Assembly (NCBI GenBank): GCA_023389745.1
Contig: JAEWED010000089.1
Coordinates: forward strand, 1 to 19,734
Direction of reading: 5' to 3'
From: Actinomycetes bacterium
GTDB lineage: Bacteria; Actinomycetota; Acidimicrobiia; Acidimicrobiales; Microtrichaceae
Length of the DNA stretch: 19,734 nt
Under the pieces are notes generated by a model that did not search any database, was not told the DNA's origin, and worked only from the letters and a program-made list of their open reading frames with translations. Within the stretch, counting starts at the first letter, position 1; each line of letters starts with the position of its first letter. Positions 1 through 7,427 of this stretch are shown one piece after another. A program made the translations under genes and the position numbers.

Positions 1-1
1 C

Positions 2-472
2 TTCGGCGAGAAGGACTACCAGCAGCTCGCGATCGTGCGGCGCATGGCGGCCGACCTGTCCGCCCCGGTCGAGGTGATCGGCTGTCCGATCGTTCGCGAG
101 CCCGACGGCCTCGCGATGTCGAGCCGCAACGTCTACCTGACCGACCCGGAGCGAGCGACCGCCCCGGTGCTGCGACGTGCACTGCTGACGGGCGCGTCGC
201 TGATCCGCTCGGGTGAGACCGACGCCGAGCGCGTGCGGGCGGCGGTGGCCGCGGTGATCGACGCCGCGCCGCACGGGGAGCTCGACTACGTCGAGGTCGC
301 GGACCCGGCGACCCTGGCACCGCTCGACGTCGCGGACGAGACCTCGCGGCTGTTCGCCGCCGTGCGCTTCGGTCGAGCGCGGCTGATCGACAACCTCTCC
401 GCCGGCGACGACGTCGCCGTCGGTGGTCCTGGCGGCGACGCTCCCGCTGCGGCGCCGGGGCCGGCGACGTGA
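2..472 (+). CDS. panC: Pantothenate synthetase (pantoate--beta-alanine ligase), C-terminal part, truncated by the window start
   Basis: PanC condenses pantoate with beta-alanine using ATP in the cytoplasm, the last step of pantothenate synthesis on the way to coenzyme A. Reading from base 2, the fragment opens in frame with FGEKDYQQL, a hallmark of the family, followed by a READGLAMSSRN-like stretch (here REPDGLAMSSRN) that carries the KMSKS-like ATP-binding loop. The C-terminal dimerisation region ends with the typical R-L-I-D-N block, then an Ala/Gly/Pro-rich tail of about 20 residues. The N-terminal half, including the HIGH-like motif, lies outside the window. The TGA stop overlaps the GTG start of nadB (GTGA), implying translational coupling. 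No panD follows, unlike the panC-panD order of many actinobacteria. Confidence 0.95.
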   Translation, partial: FGEKDYQQLAIVRRMAADLSAPVEVIGCPIVREPDGLAMSSRNVYLTDPERATAPVLRRALLTGASLIRSGETDAERVRAAVAAVIDAAPHGELDYVEVADPATLAPLDVADETSRLFAAVRFGRARLIDNLSAGDDVAVGGPGGDAPAAAPGPAT

Positions 473-2157
473 ACCCGGGCGAGCTCGACCTGCTCGTGCT
501 CGGCTCCGGGGTGGCCGGGCTCTCCGCCGCCGTCCAGGCCGCCGGGGCTCACGGTCTGCGCACCGGTGTGATCACCAAGGGCGGTCTCGACCTGGCCACC
601 ACGAGGTGGGCCCAGGGCGGCGTCGCCGCCGCCCTGTCGGGCAACACCGAGGAGATCGACCTGCACCTCGCCGACACCCTCGCCGCGGGAGCCGGCCTGT
701 GCGACGTCGACGCCGTGCGCGTCCTGGTCGACGAGGGCCCCCGTCGCGTCGAGGAGCTCATCGCGTTGGGCGCCGAGTTCGACCGCGACGAGCGCGGCGA
801 CCTGGAGCTGGCCCGCGAAGGCGGCCACTCGGTCGCCCGTGTCGTGCACGCCGGCGGTGCGGCGACGGGCGCCGAGATCGAACGGGCGCTCGTCGCGGCG
901 GTCCGCCGCACGGCCGCAGCGCTGCACGAGCACACCTTCGCCCTCGACCTGATGGTCGAGCACGGGCGCTGCGTGGGAGTGCGCGCCGTCGACGCCGAGG
1001 GCGTCGTGCACGAGGTCCGGTCCCGTCACGTGCTGCTCGCCACGGGTGGTGCCGGACAGCTGTTCGCGGTCACGACCAACCCGCCCGTCGCCACCGGAGA
1101 CGGCGTGGCGATGGCACTGCGCGCCGGGGTGGCCGTCGCGGACCTGGAGTTCTTCCAGTTCCATCCGACCGCCCTCTACCACCCGGGCATCCCGCGTCCG
1201 TTGCTGTCCGAGGCGTTGCGTGGCCACGGCGCCGTGCTGCGCGACGCGCACGGCGACCGCTTCGTCGACGAGCTCCTGCCCCGCGACGTCGTGTCCCGCA
1301 GCATCCTCTCGACGATGGTCGACCAGGGCACGGACCACGTTTGGCTCGACGCCACCGGCCTGGAGCACTTCGACCGACGCTTCCCCACGATCCACGCCGA
1401 CCTGCACGGCGCGGGGCTGGACCCCGCGACGGACTGGTTGCCGGTCGCGCCCGCGGCCCACCACCAGTGCGGCGGCATCGTGACCGACCTGGCGGGCGCG
1501 ACGGATCTGCCGGGCCTCTGGGCCGCCGGCGAGACCAGCTGCAGCGGCGTGCACGGCGCGAACCGGCTGGCGTCGAACTCGCTGCTCGAGGGCATGGTCT
1601 TCGGTCCGCGAGCGGTCGAGGCGATCGCCGAGGGTGTCGAGCGGTGCTCGCCGACGGGCGCCATGCGCGCGGTCGAAGAGGCCCGTGGCACACCGACGGC
1701 GGTCGGCGCGGCGGTCGACGGCATGGACTCCGACGGCACGGACTCCGACGACATGGACTCCGACGACATGAACTCCGACGACATGGACATCGGCGGCAGT
1801 CGGCTGCGCCTGCCGGAGCGACCGCCCGCGGGACCGACGGCGCCGCTCACCGGCGACGACGTCGCCGCGCTGCGGCGCGAGCTGCAGCAGTCGATGTCGA
1901 TCGACGCCGGGGTGCTGCGCAACGCCGAGGGGCTCGAGCGCTGCGCGGCGCTCGTCGAGCGCACGCTCGACCGCGTCGGGTCCGACGGCACGGACACCGC
2001 GCACGCCGAGCTGCGCAACCTCGCCGAGATCGCCCGCGTGCTGGTGGCCGCGGCGATCGCCCGCACCGAGAGCCGCGGCACCCACGCCCGCACCGACTTC
2101 CCCCGGACGGACCCCTTGCAGGCGCGCCGGCTCGTCGTCGGTACGCTCGCGCCGTGA
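469..2157 (+). CDS. nadB: L-aspartate oxidase
   Basis: NadB oxidises L-aspartate to iminoaspartate with FAD, the first step of de novo NAD synthesis; NadA and NadC complete quinolinate and nicotinate mononucleotide formation. The 562-aa product has the N-terminal FAD dinucleotide motif G-S-G-V-A-G (residues 12-17), TRWAQGG (45-51), REGGHS (116-121), ATGGAGQLF (191-199), FQFHPTAL (229-236), PRDVVSR (271-277) and the family block HGANRLASNSLLEG (362-375). The C-terminal helical domain follows from about residue 455. Between them, residues 418-442 are an acidic pentapeptide repeat that E. coli NadB lacks. The GTG start overlaps the panC stop by four bases. No nadA is present in the window. Identification is secure; the linker repeat is unusual. 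Confidence 0.97.
   Translation: MNPGELDLLVLGSGVAGLSAAVQAAGAHGLRTGVITKGGLDLATTRWAQGGVAAALSGNTEEIDLHLADTLAAGAGLCDVDAVRVLVDEGPRRVEELIALGAEFDRDERGDLELAREGGHSVARVVHAGGAATGAEIERALVAAVRRTAAALHEHTFALDLMVEHGRCVGVRAVDAEGVVHEVRSRHVLLATGGAGQLFAVTTNPPVATGDGVAMALRAGVAVADLEFFQFHPTALYHPGIPRPLLSEALRGHGAVLRDAHGDRFVDELLPRDVVSRSILSTMVDQGTDHVWLDATGLEHFDRRFPTIHADLHGAGLDPATDWLPVAPAAHHQCGGIVTDLAGATDLPGLWAAGETSCSGVHGANRLASNSLLEGMVFGPRAVEAIAEGVERCSPTGAMRAVEEARGTPTAVGAAVDGMDSDGTDSDDMDSDDMNSDDMDIGGSRLRLPERPPAGPTAPLTGDDVAALRRELQQSMSIDAGVLRNAEGLERCAALVERTLDRVGSDGTDTAHAELRNLAEIARVLVAAAIARTESRGTHARTDFPRTDPLQARRLVVGTLAP
1721..1795 (+). repeat. Five 15-bp tandem units inside nadB
   Basis: Five consecutive 15-bp units, with core GACTCCGACGACATG, run in frame through the linker between the FAD/capping part and the C-terminal helical domain of NadB. 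The first four are close copies and the fifth is degenerate. They encode a Asp/Ser/Met-rich pentapeptide repeat. Because the unit is a multiple of three, gain or loss of copies would not shift the frame. Confidence 0.9.
2142..2147 (+). promoter_or_regulatory. Candidate -10 box (TACGCT) for a leaderless nadC transcript
   Basis: TACGCT fits the actinobacterial TANNNT -10 form and lies six bases before the GTG of nadC, within the last codons of nadB. The same hexamer precedes the ATG at 7740. It could be an internal promoter, but coding constraint makes a chance match possible, and no clear -35 is visible. Confidence 0.35.
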
Positions 2158-3050
2158 GCTCCACCAACTCGTCGAACCCGAGCGTCCATCCCGACTGGCT
2201 GCACCCCCCGCGCCACGACGTGACCGACGCCGTGGCCAGGGCGCTCGCCGAGGACCTCGACCCCCTCGGCGACCTCACCTCGTCGCTGCTGTCGCCGGTG
2301 CTCGGCGAGGCACGTTTCGCCGCTCGACAGCCCGGCCGGCTCGCCGGCACCCGCTGCGCGACCGAGACGTTCGCCCAGCTCGACCCGAGCGTCGAGGTGT
2401 CGTGGTCCGTCGACGAGGGCGCCGAGCTCGCCGCGGGCGAGGTGTTCGGTGTCGTGCGGGGTCCGCTGAGCTCGATCCTCACCGGTGAGCGCACCGCGTT
2501 GAACTTCCTGTCGTTCCTGTCGGGGATCGCGACGTTGACGTCGCAGTACGCAGCGGCGGCCGCCGCTGGCGGGCCCGCACGCGTGTGGGACACACGCAAG
2601 ACCGTGCCGGGGTTGCGCTCGTTGTCGAAGGCCGCGGTCCGCGCCGGCGGTGGACGCAACCACCGCGGCAACCTGTCGGACTGGATCCTCGTCAAGGACA
2701 ACCACCTGGGCGGCATCTCCATCGCCGAGGCGGTGCGTCGCTCGCGCGACCTGTGGCCGGCTCGCACCGTGCACGTCGAGTGCGACTCGATCGACCAGTG
2801 CGTCGAGGCGCTCGACGCGGGCGCGGACGCGATCCTGCTCGACAACATGTCGCCCGCCGAGGTGCACGCGTGTGTCGCCGCGGCAGAGGTCCGCCAGGGT
2901 GGACAGGTGCGCCGCACGCTGCTCGAGGTCTCGGGCGAGGTGACCCTCGAGACGATCGGCGAGTACGCCGCGGCCGGGGTCGACATGATCTCGGTCGGAC
3001 GCCTCACCAAGTCGGCGGTGGCGCTCGACATCGGGCTCGACCTGTCCTGA
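2154..3050 (+). CDS. nadC: Nicotinate-nucleotide pyrophosphorylase (quinolinate phosphoribosyltransferase, carboxylating)
   Basis: NadC converts quinolinate and PRPP to nicotinate mononucleotide, CO2 and pyrophosphate, the third step of de novo NAD synthesis. The 298-aa product matches the usual 280-300 aa. Substrate-binding motifs are intact: GERTALNFL (111-119), TRKT (147-150), GGGRNHR (165-171), KDNH (181-184), then ILLDNMSP, LEVSG and a C-terminal SVGRLTKSA phosphate-binding segment. I chose the GTG at 2154 because its GTGA overlap with the nadB stop matches the panC/nadB junction. The open frame extends far upstream, but only as an out-of-frame shadow of nadB. The gene is coupled to nadB and possibly also served by an internal promoter. 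Confidence 0.96.
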   Translation: MSSTNSSNPSVHPDWLHPPRHDVTDAVARALAEDLDPLGDLTSSLLSPVLGEARFAARQPGRLAGTRCATETFAQLDPSVEVSWSVDEGAELAAGEVFGVVRGPLSSILTGERTALNFLSFLSGIATLTSQYAAAAAAGGPARVWDTRKTVPGLRSLSKAAVRAGGGRNHRGNLSDWILVKDNHLGGISIAEAVRRSRDLWPARTVHVECDSIDQCVEALDAGADAILLDNMSPAEVHACVAAAEVRQGGQVRRTLLEVSGEVTLETIGEYAAAGVDMISVGRLTKSAVALDIGLDLS

Positions 3051-3176
3051 CCGATCGTCGCGGGCGACGGCGAAGGGATCGGACGTGCGCCCCGCCGGTC
3101 GACGGGCCATCATGGACCGACAGATCCGCGAGGGCCCGACCGACGAGGCGAGCCACTCCAGCGGACACCGAGCCCG

Positions 3177-3181
3177 AGGAG
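3177..3181 (+). promoter_or_regulatory. Ribosome binding site deciding the coaX start
   Basis: AGGAG lies five bases before the ATG at 3187 and supports that start over the in-frame GTG at 3085. The upstream start would add 34 residues ahead of the conserved N-terminal phosphate-binding strand. Confidence 0.7.
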
Positions 3182-3186
3182 ACACC

Positions 3187-3969
3187 ATGCTGCTGGTCAT
3201 CGACGTCGGCAACACCCAGACCGTCGTCGGTCTGTACGACGCGGGCGACCGCAGCCACAAGCTCCTCGACCACTGGCGCATGGCGACCCGCGCCGAGCGC
3301 ACCAGCGACGAGCTCGCGCTGTTCATCCGGCACCTGCTCGCGACCCGCGACCTGGACCTGTCCAAGGACATCCGCGGCGTCGCGGTGTCCTCCGGGGTCC
3401 CGAGCCTGACCTTCGAGCTGCGCCGCATGTGCGAGCGCTACCTCGACCTGGAGCCCGTCATCCTCGGCACCGGCGTGAAGACCGGCATGCCGGTGCTCTA
3501 CGACAACCCCCGAGAGGTCGGTGCGGACCGCATCGCCAACGCGGTGGGCGCGTACGACCTGTACGGCGGGCCGACCATCGTCGTCGACTTCGGCACCGCC
3601 ACGACCTTCGATGTGATCTCGGCCAAGGGCGAGTACCTGGGCGGCGCGATCTTCCCGGGGATCGAGATCTCGATGGACGCGCTCTTCGGTCGTGCCGCAG
3701 CGTTGCGGCGGGTCGAGCTGACCGAGCCCCGCAGCGTGATCGGCAAGACCACCATGGAGTCGGTGCAGTCCGGCGCCGTCTACGGCTACTCCGCGATGGT
3801 CGACGGGATGTGCGACCGGATCGAGGACGTCATCGGCGAGTCGACCATCATCGCCACCGGCGGGCTCGCCTCGCTGATCGCCCCCATCGCCGAGTCGATC
3901 GAACACGAGGAGCCCTGGTTGACCCTGCACGGCCTCCGCCTGATCTGGGAGAAGAACCAGAGCTCATGA
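3187..3969 (+). CDS. coaX: Type III pantothenate kinase
   Basis: CoaX phosphorylates pantothenate, the committed step of coenzyme A synthesis. It belongs to the ASKHA fold and is usually insensitive to CoA feedback and dependent on a monovalent cation. The 260-aa product has the N-terminal DVGNT phosphate loop with Asp6, the pantothenate-binding GADR (112-115), DFGTATT (134-140) with the second acidic residue, GGAIFPG (152-158) and a late TGGLA motif. Starting at 3187 places Asp6 at its normal position and has a good ribosome binding site. The 136-bp gap after nadC is the largest inside this gene run and could hold a promoter, though I see no convincing one. The stop overlaps lysS as ATGA. 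Confidence 0.96.
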   Translation: MLLVIDVGNTQTVVGLYDAGDRSHKLLDHWRMATRAERTSDELALFIRHLLATRDLDLSKDIRGVAVSSGVPSLTFELRRMCERYLDLEPVILGTGVKTGMPVLYDNPREVGADRIANAVGAYDLYGGPTIVVDFGTATTFDVISAKGEYLGGAIFPGIEISMDALFGRAAALRRVELTEPRSVIGKTTMESVQSGAVYGYSAMVDGMCDRIEDVIGESTIIATGGLASLIAPIAESIEHEEPWLTLHGLRLIWEKNQSS

Positions 3970-5522
3970 CGTCCTCCGAGCACGACACCCCCGAGCCGAC
4001 CGACGACCCGTCGGTTCGCCTCTCACCCGACGTCGACCGCGCCGGCGGCTTCGACCAGCCCTACACCTACGACGTCGACACCACCGCGGCCGAGCTCGTC
4101 GAGCGCTACGGGCACCTGGAGCCCGGCAGCGAGACCGGTGTGCGCGTCAGCGTCGCCGGGCGCCTCATGCTGCGACGCGTGCAGGGCAAGCTCGCCTTCG
4201 GCACGCTCGCCGACTCGAGCGGCCGCGTGCAGCTGTTCGCCCCGTCTGCGACCACCCCGGACTTCGAGCAGTTCACCGAGCTGAACCTGGGCGACTGGAT
4301 CGGCGTCGCCGGCGAGGTCATGACGACCCGCCGCGGCGAGCTGTCGGTGCGCGTCGACAGCTGGACGCTGCTCGCCCCGACCCGTCGCTCGTTCCCCGAC
4401 AAGTGGCACGGCATCACCGACACCGACACCCGCTACCGGCAACGCTACGTCGACCTGTGGGTCACCGACGAGGCGCGGCGGGCGTTCCAGCTGCGGTCGC
4501 GCATGATGTCGCTCACCCGGCGCTTCCTCGAGGACCGCGGCTACCTCGAGGTCGAGACGCCGGTGTTCCACCCGATCCCCGGCGGTGCCCTGGCCCGGCC
4601 GTTCGTGACGCACCACAACGCGCTCGACCAGGAGATGTTCCTGCGCATCGCGCCGGAGCTCTACCTGAAGCGCCTCGTCGTCGGTGGCTTCGAGAAGGTC
4701 TTCGAGATCGCCCGCGTGTTCCGCAACGAGGGCACCTCGAACCGGCACAACCCCGAGTTCACGATGCTCGAGGCCTACGAGGCGTACGGCGACTACCACG
4801 TGCACATGGACCTGACCGAGCAGCTCGTGTCGACCCTCGCCGAGCAGCTCTGCGGGTCGACGACGGTCACCTTCGACGGTCGTGACGTCGATCTGTCGAC
4901 GCCGTGGCGTCGGGCGACAATGGCCGAGCTGACTTCGGAGCAGGTCGGCGAGGCGGTCGACGTCGACACCTCGGTCGAGCGGCTGCGTCAGCTCTGCGAC
5001 GACCACGACGTGCCGTGGAAGGAGAGCTACGGCACCGGCAAGCTCCTGCTCGAGCTCTACGAGAAGACGACCGAGCACACGCTGTGGGACCCGACGTTCG
5101 TCATCGACTACCCGACCGAGGTGTCGCCGCTGTCGCGTGAGCACCGCAGCGCACCGGGCCTGGTCGAGCGCTTCGAGTGCATCGTCGTGGGCCGCGAGCT
5201 CTGCAACGGCTTCTCGGAGCTCACCGATCCCGACGAGCAGCGCGCACGCTTCCAGGACCAGGCCGAGCAGAACGCGGCCGGCGACGACGAGGCGATGGTC
5301 GTCGACCACGACTACCTCCGGGCCCTCGACTACGGCCTGCCGCCGACGGTCGGACTGGGCATCGGCATGGACCGGCTCGCGATGCTGCTCGCCGATGTGC
5401 ACACCATCCGCGACATCGTGCTGTTCCCGACGCTGCGGCCCGAGCAGGACCTCTCCGAGATGGAGCTCGAGCCCGGCACCCCTGACGGCGTCGACGCCGG
5501 AGGGGACGCTGCGGGTGCCTGA
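3966..5522 (+). CDS. lysS: Lysine--tRNA ligase, class II
   Basis: LysS charges tRNA-Lys with lysine in the cytoplasm. The 518-aa product is normal length. A variable acidic N-terminus (1-55) precedes an OB-fold anticodon-binding domain (about 58-138). The class II catalytic core then begins at FPDKWHG (143-149), with motif 1 around LEVETPV (194-200), the IPGGALARPF segment (204-213), motif 2 around RVFRNEG and HNPEFTMLEAY (250-271), the substrate segment ELCNGFSEL, and motif 3 as GLGIGMDRL near the C-terminus. The ATG overlaps the coaX stop (ATGA) and the best upstream purine tract is 14 bases away, so translation is probably coupled. In Mycobacterium and Streptomyces, lysS is followed by lsr2 and clpC; here an ABC ATPase comes next. 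Confidence 0.97.
   Translation: MTSSEHDTPEPTDDPSVRLSPDVDRAGGFDQPYTYDVDTTAAELVERYGHLEPGSETGVRVSVAGRLMLRRVQGKLAFGTLADSSGRVQLFAPSATTPDFEQFTELNLGDWIGVAGEVMTTRRGELSVRVDSWTLLAPTRRSFPDKWHGITDTDTRYRQRYVDLWVTDEARRAFQLRSRMMSLTRRFLEDRGYLEVETPVFHPIPGGALARPFVTHHNALDQEMFLRIAPELYLKRLVVGGFEKVFEIARVFRNEGTSNRHNPEFTMLEAYEAYGDYHVHMDLTEQLVSTLAEQLCGSTTVTFDGRDVDLSTPWRRATMAELTSEQVGEAVDVDTSVERLRQLCDDHDVPWKESYGTGKLLLELYEKTTEHTLWDPTFVIDYPTEVSPLSREHRSAPGLVERFECIVVGRELCNGFSELTDPDEQRARFQDQAEQNAAGDDEAMVVDHDYLRALDYGLPPTVGLGIGMDRLAMLLADVHTIRDIVLFPTLRPEQDLSEMELEPGTPDGVDAGGDAAGA
5499..5505 (+). promoter_or_regulatory. Ribosome binding site for the ABC ATPase
   Basis: GGAGGGG lies nine bases before the GTG at 5515, inside the lysS 3' end. 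It fixes the start of the next gene within an open frame that extends far upstream. Confidence 0.65.
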
Positions 5523-6726
5523 GGCACCTCCCGGCGCCCGGACCGGCGCCCCTGCCGACGGCACGCCTGACGGCTCTCCCGACGGCACCGCTGTGGACGT
5601 CGTGGTCAGCGGGGTGTCGAAGTCCTTCGACGGCTCCACGGCGGTGCTCGACGCCGTCGACGTCTCGGTCGACGGCGGCGCCACGCTCGCCCTGCTCGGC
5701 CCGAGCGGCTGCGGCAAGACCACGCTGCTGCGGATCATCGCCGGGCTCGAGGTCCCCGACGCCGGAACGGTCGTCGTCGGCGGCCGGAGTCTGACCGGTC
5801 CCGGCGGGCTCGTCGCGCCCGAGCGGCGGCAGATGGGCATGGTGTTCCAGGACTGGGCGCTCTTCCCCCACCTGTCGGTGGCCCGCAACGTCGGCTTTGG
5901 TCTGGAGCGCTCCCAGCGCAAGGTGTCGCCGAGGATCGACGAAGCACTCGAGCTGGTCGGCCTCGGCGGCTTCGGGGACCGCATGCCCTCGACGCTGTCG
6001 GGCGGGCAGCAGCAGCGGGTCGCGCTCGCCAGGGCCATCGCGCCGCGTCCGTCGGTGCTCCTGCTCGACGAGCCGTTCTCGAACCTGGACGCGGCCCTGC
6101 GGGTCGAGGTCCGCACCGAGATCCACCAGCTGCTCGTCGAGCTGGGCATCACGACGGTGTTCGTGACCCACGACCAGGACGAGGCGTTCGTGCTCGGTGA
6201 CCGGGTCGCGGTGCTGTCCGAGGGGCACGTCGTGCAGGCCGGCACGCCCGCGGAGATCTACACGGCGCCGGCGACACGGTGGCTCGCGAGCTTCGTCGGC
6301 GACGCCAACTTCGTGCCCGGTGACGCCCACGGATCGACGGCGCGCACCGTGCTCGGCGACCTGCCGCTGCGCCACGACGAGCAGGGGAGCGTCGAGGTCC
6401 TCATCCGGCCCGAGCACCTGGACATCACGCCCGCCGAGGCCGCCCCGTCCGAGCCAGCCCTGTCCGAGTCCGCACCGTCCGAGTCCTCCCTGTCCGGTTC
6501 CGGGGACGCTGCGGTCGGCGTGGTCGAGCTCGTCGAGTACGTCGGTCACGGCACGACCTACCTGGTCGCCCTGGGTGACTCGCAGCTGCGGGTGCGGCGG
6601 GCCTCGGCGCCGATGCTCCAGCGAGGCGACCGAGCGGTGCTGCGCTACGTCGGCGGCCCCGCCGTCACCTTCGACCCGGCCGCCGACCCGCCCTGGCCCG
6701 ATCCTGGCAGGCCCGAGCCCGGCTGA
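5515..6726 (+). CDS. ABC transporter ATP-binding protein (Fe3+/polyamine/sulfate-type import ATPase with TOBE domain)
   Basis: This is the cytoplasmic ATPase of an importer. The 403-aa product has a low-complexity N-terminus with DG(T/S)P repeats (15-25), then a full nucleotide-binding domain: Walker A GPSGCGKTT (62-70), Q-loop Gln112 in MVFQDWALFPHLSV, signature LSGGQ (161-165), Walker B LLLDEP with Asp185/Glu186, and H-switch His219. The C-terminal TOBE region starts near 290; FVGDANFVPG is typical of FbpC-like ferric-iron ATPases, but PotA or CysA relatives cannot be excluded. A Ser/Glu/Pro repeat (about 342-361) interrupts the TOBE domain. The gene overlaps lysS by 8 bp. No permease or binding-protein gene is nearby, so substrate is unknown; the neighbouring bacterioferritin only weakly suggests iron. 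Confidence 0.9.
   Translation: MPEAPPGARTGAPADGTPDGSPDGTAVDVVVSGVSKSFDGSTAVLDAVDVSVDGGATLALLGPSGCGKTTLLRIIAGLEVPDAGTVVVGGRSLTGPGGLVAPERRQMGMVFQDWALFPHLSVARNVGFGLERSQRKVSPRIDEALELVGLGGFGDRMPSTLSGGQQQRVALARAIAPRPSVLLLDEPFSNLDAALRVEVRTEIHQLLVELGITTVFVTHDQDEAFVLGDRVAVLSEGHVVQAGTPAEIYTAPATRWLASFVGDANFVPGDAHGSTARTVLGDLPLRHDEQGSVEVLIRPEHLDITPAEAAPSEPALSESAPSESSLSGSGDAAVGVVELVEYVGHGTTYLVALGDSQLRVRRASAPMLQRGDRAVLRYVGGPAVTFDPAADPPWPDPGRPEPG
6442..6501 (+). repeat. Four 15-bp units in the TOBE domain of the ABC ATPase gene
   Basis: Four imperfect in-frame 15-bp units encode a Ser/Glu/Ala/Pro-rich pentapeptide repeat in what is probably a surface loop of the TOBE region. The conserved core is CTGTCCGAGTC or CCGTCCGAGTC. 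The unit length is the same as in nadB. Confidence 0.75.
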
Positions 6727-6741
6727 CCGGCCCCGGACGCG

Positions 6742-6774
6742 GACGAGCCCGCGGTCGTGGACCGCGGGCTCGTC
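6742..6774. terminator. Bidirectional hairpin terminator between the ABC ATPase gene and bfr
   Basis: A perfect 15-bp inverted repeat (GACGAGCCCGCGGTC and its complement) with a GTG loop starts 15 bases after the ABC stop and ends 14 bases before the bfr stop on the other strand. There is no T-run, as is common in high-GC actinobacteria. Its position between convergent genes fits termination in both directions. Confidence 0.8.
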
Positions 6775-6788
6775 GTGACGACCGGCGC

Positions 6789-7262
6789 TCAGTCGTAGAG
6801 CTGCTGCGCCAGGTAGTTCTGGATGCCGATGTCCTCGATCGCGCTGAGCTGGGTCTCGATCCAGTCCAGGTGGCTCTCCTCGTCGGTGAGCCGCTCCTCG
6901 AGCAGGTCCCGCGTGCCGTTGTCGCTCTTCGCGACGGCCAGGGCCACACCGCGGTTGTAGCGCTCGATCGCCGCGACCTCGGTCTGACGGTCGAGCTCGA
7001 GCTGCTCGGGCACGGTCTCGCCGACGGCGACGGTGCCGTAGCGCTGGAGGTTCGGGATCCCGTCGAGGTAGAGGATGCGCTCGATGATCTTGTCCGCGTC
7101 CTTCATCTCGTCGATCGACTCGTCCCAGAACTTCTTGGCGAGCCGCTCGTAGCCCCAGTTGTCGTTCATCTTGGCGTGGATGAAGTACTGGTTGATCGCG
7201 GTCAACTCGGCGGTGAGGACCTCGTTGAGGAAGTCGATGATCTCTGGGTCGCCCTGCGGCAT
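6789..7262 (-). CDS. bfr: Bacterioferritin
   Basis: Bacterioferritin oxidises Fe2+ and stores ferric mineral in a 24-subunit haem-containing shell. The 157-aa product has normal length and the family opening FLNEVLTAELTAINQYF, YERLAKKFWDESIDEMKDAD, LDGIPNLQRYG and DEESHLDW. By alignment to E. coli Bfr, ferroxidase ligands are Glu19, Glu52, Glu95, Glu128 and His131, and Met53 is the haem axial ligand. The residue matching E. coli His54 is Asp55 (codon at 7098-7100), an apparent substitution at the di-iron site. A ribosome binding site (AGGAG, 7271-7275 read on this strand) lies eight bases before the ATG. A possible -10 (TAGCCT) lies at 7295-7300. It shares a strand with bfd upstream, 165 bp away. 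Confidence 0.96.
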   Translation of the reverse strand: MPQGDPEIIDFLNEVLTAELTAINQYFIHAKMNDNWGYERLAKKFWDESIDEMKDADKIIERILYLDGIPNLQRYGTVAVGETVPEQLELDRQTEVAAIERYNRGVALAVAKSDNGTRDLLEERLTDEESHLDWIETQLSAIEDIGIQNYLAQQLYD

Positions 7263-7294
7263 GGCGTCAGCTCCTGGTCGTCGTTACCTGTTCG

Positions 7295-7300
7295 AGGCTA
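7295..7300 (-). promoter_or_regulatory. Possible -10 box for bfr
   Basis: TAGCCT on the - strand matches TANNNT and would give a leader of about 26 bases including the AGGAG ribosome binding site. I found no -35 at proper spacing. The same hexamer precedes selO. Confidence 0.3.
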
Positions 7301-7427
7301 CGACGGGGTGTCGCGGGATGCCGCGGTTGTCAGGCCACGTTCGGCACCCTTCATGGGGCCGCGGAAGCACGGCTGACCGCTGGTCCGGCCGGGGCCGAGC
7401 CCGCCGAGGGAGTGGCTCAGGCGTGGA

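Noticed and set aside
286..2085. 599-aa open frame on the - strand opposite nadB
   Set aside because: It is compositionally an Arg/Gly/Val-rich antisense shadow with no family motif, and it is fully overlapped by a clear nadB. Long antisense frames are expected at this GC content.
3085..3186. Longer coaX start at GTG 3085
   Set aside because: It would add 34 unconserved residues before the phosphate-binding strand, and a good ribosome binding site supports ATG 3187.
4023..6245. 740-aa open frame on the - strand opposite lysS and the ABC gene
   Set aside because: It spans two unrelated, well-supported genes and shows no domain-like pattern.
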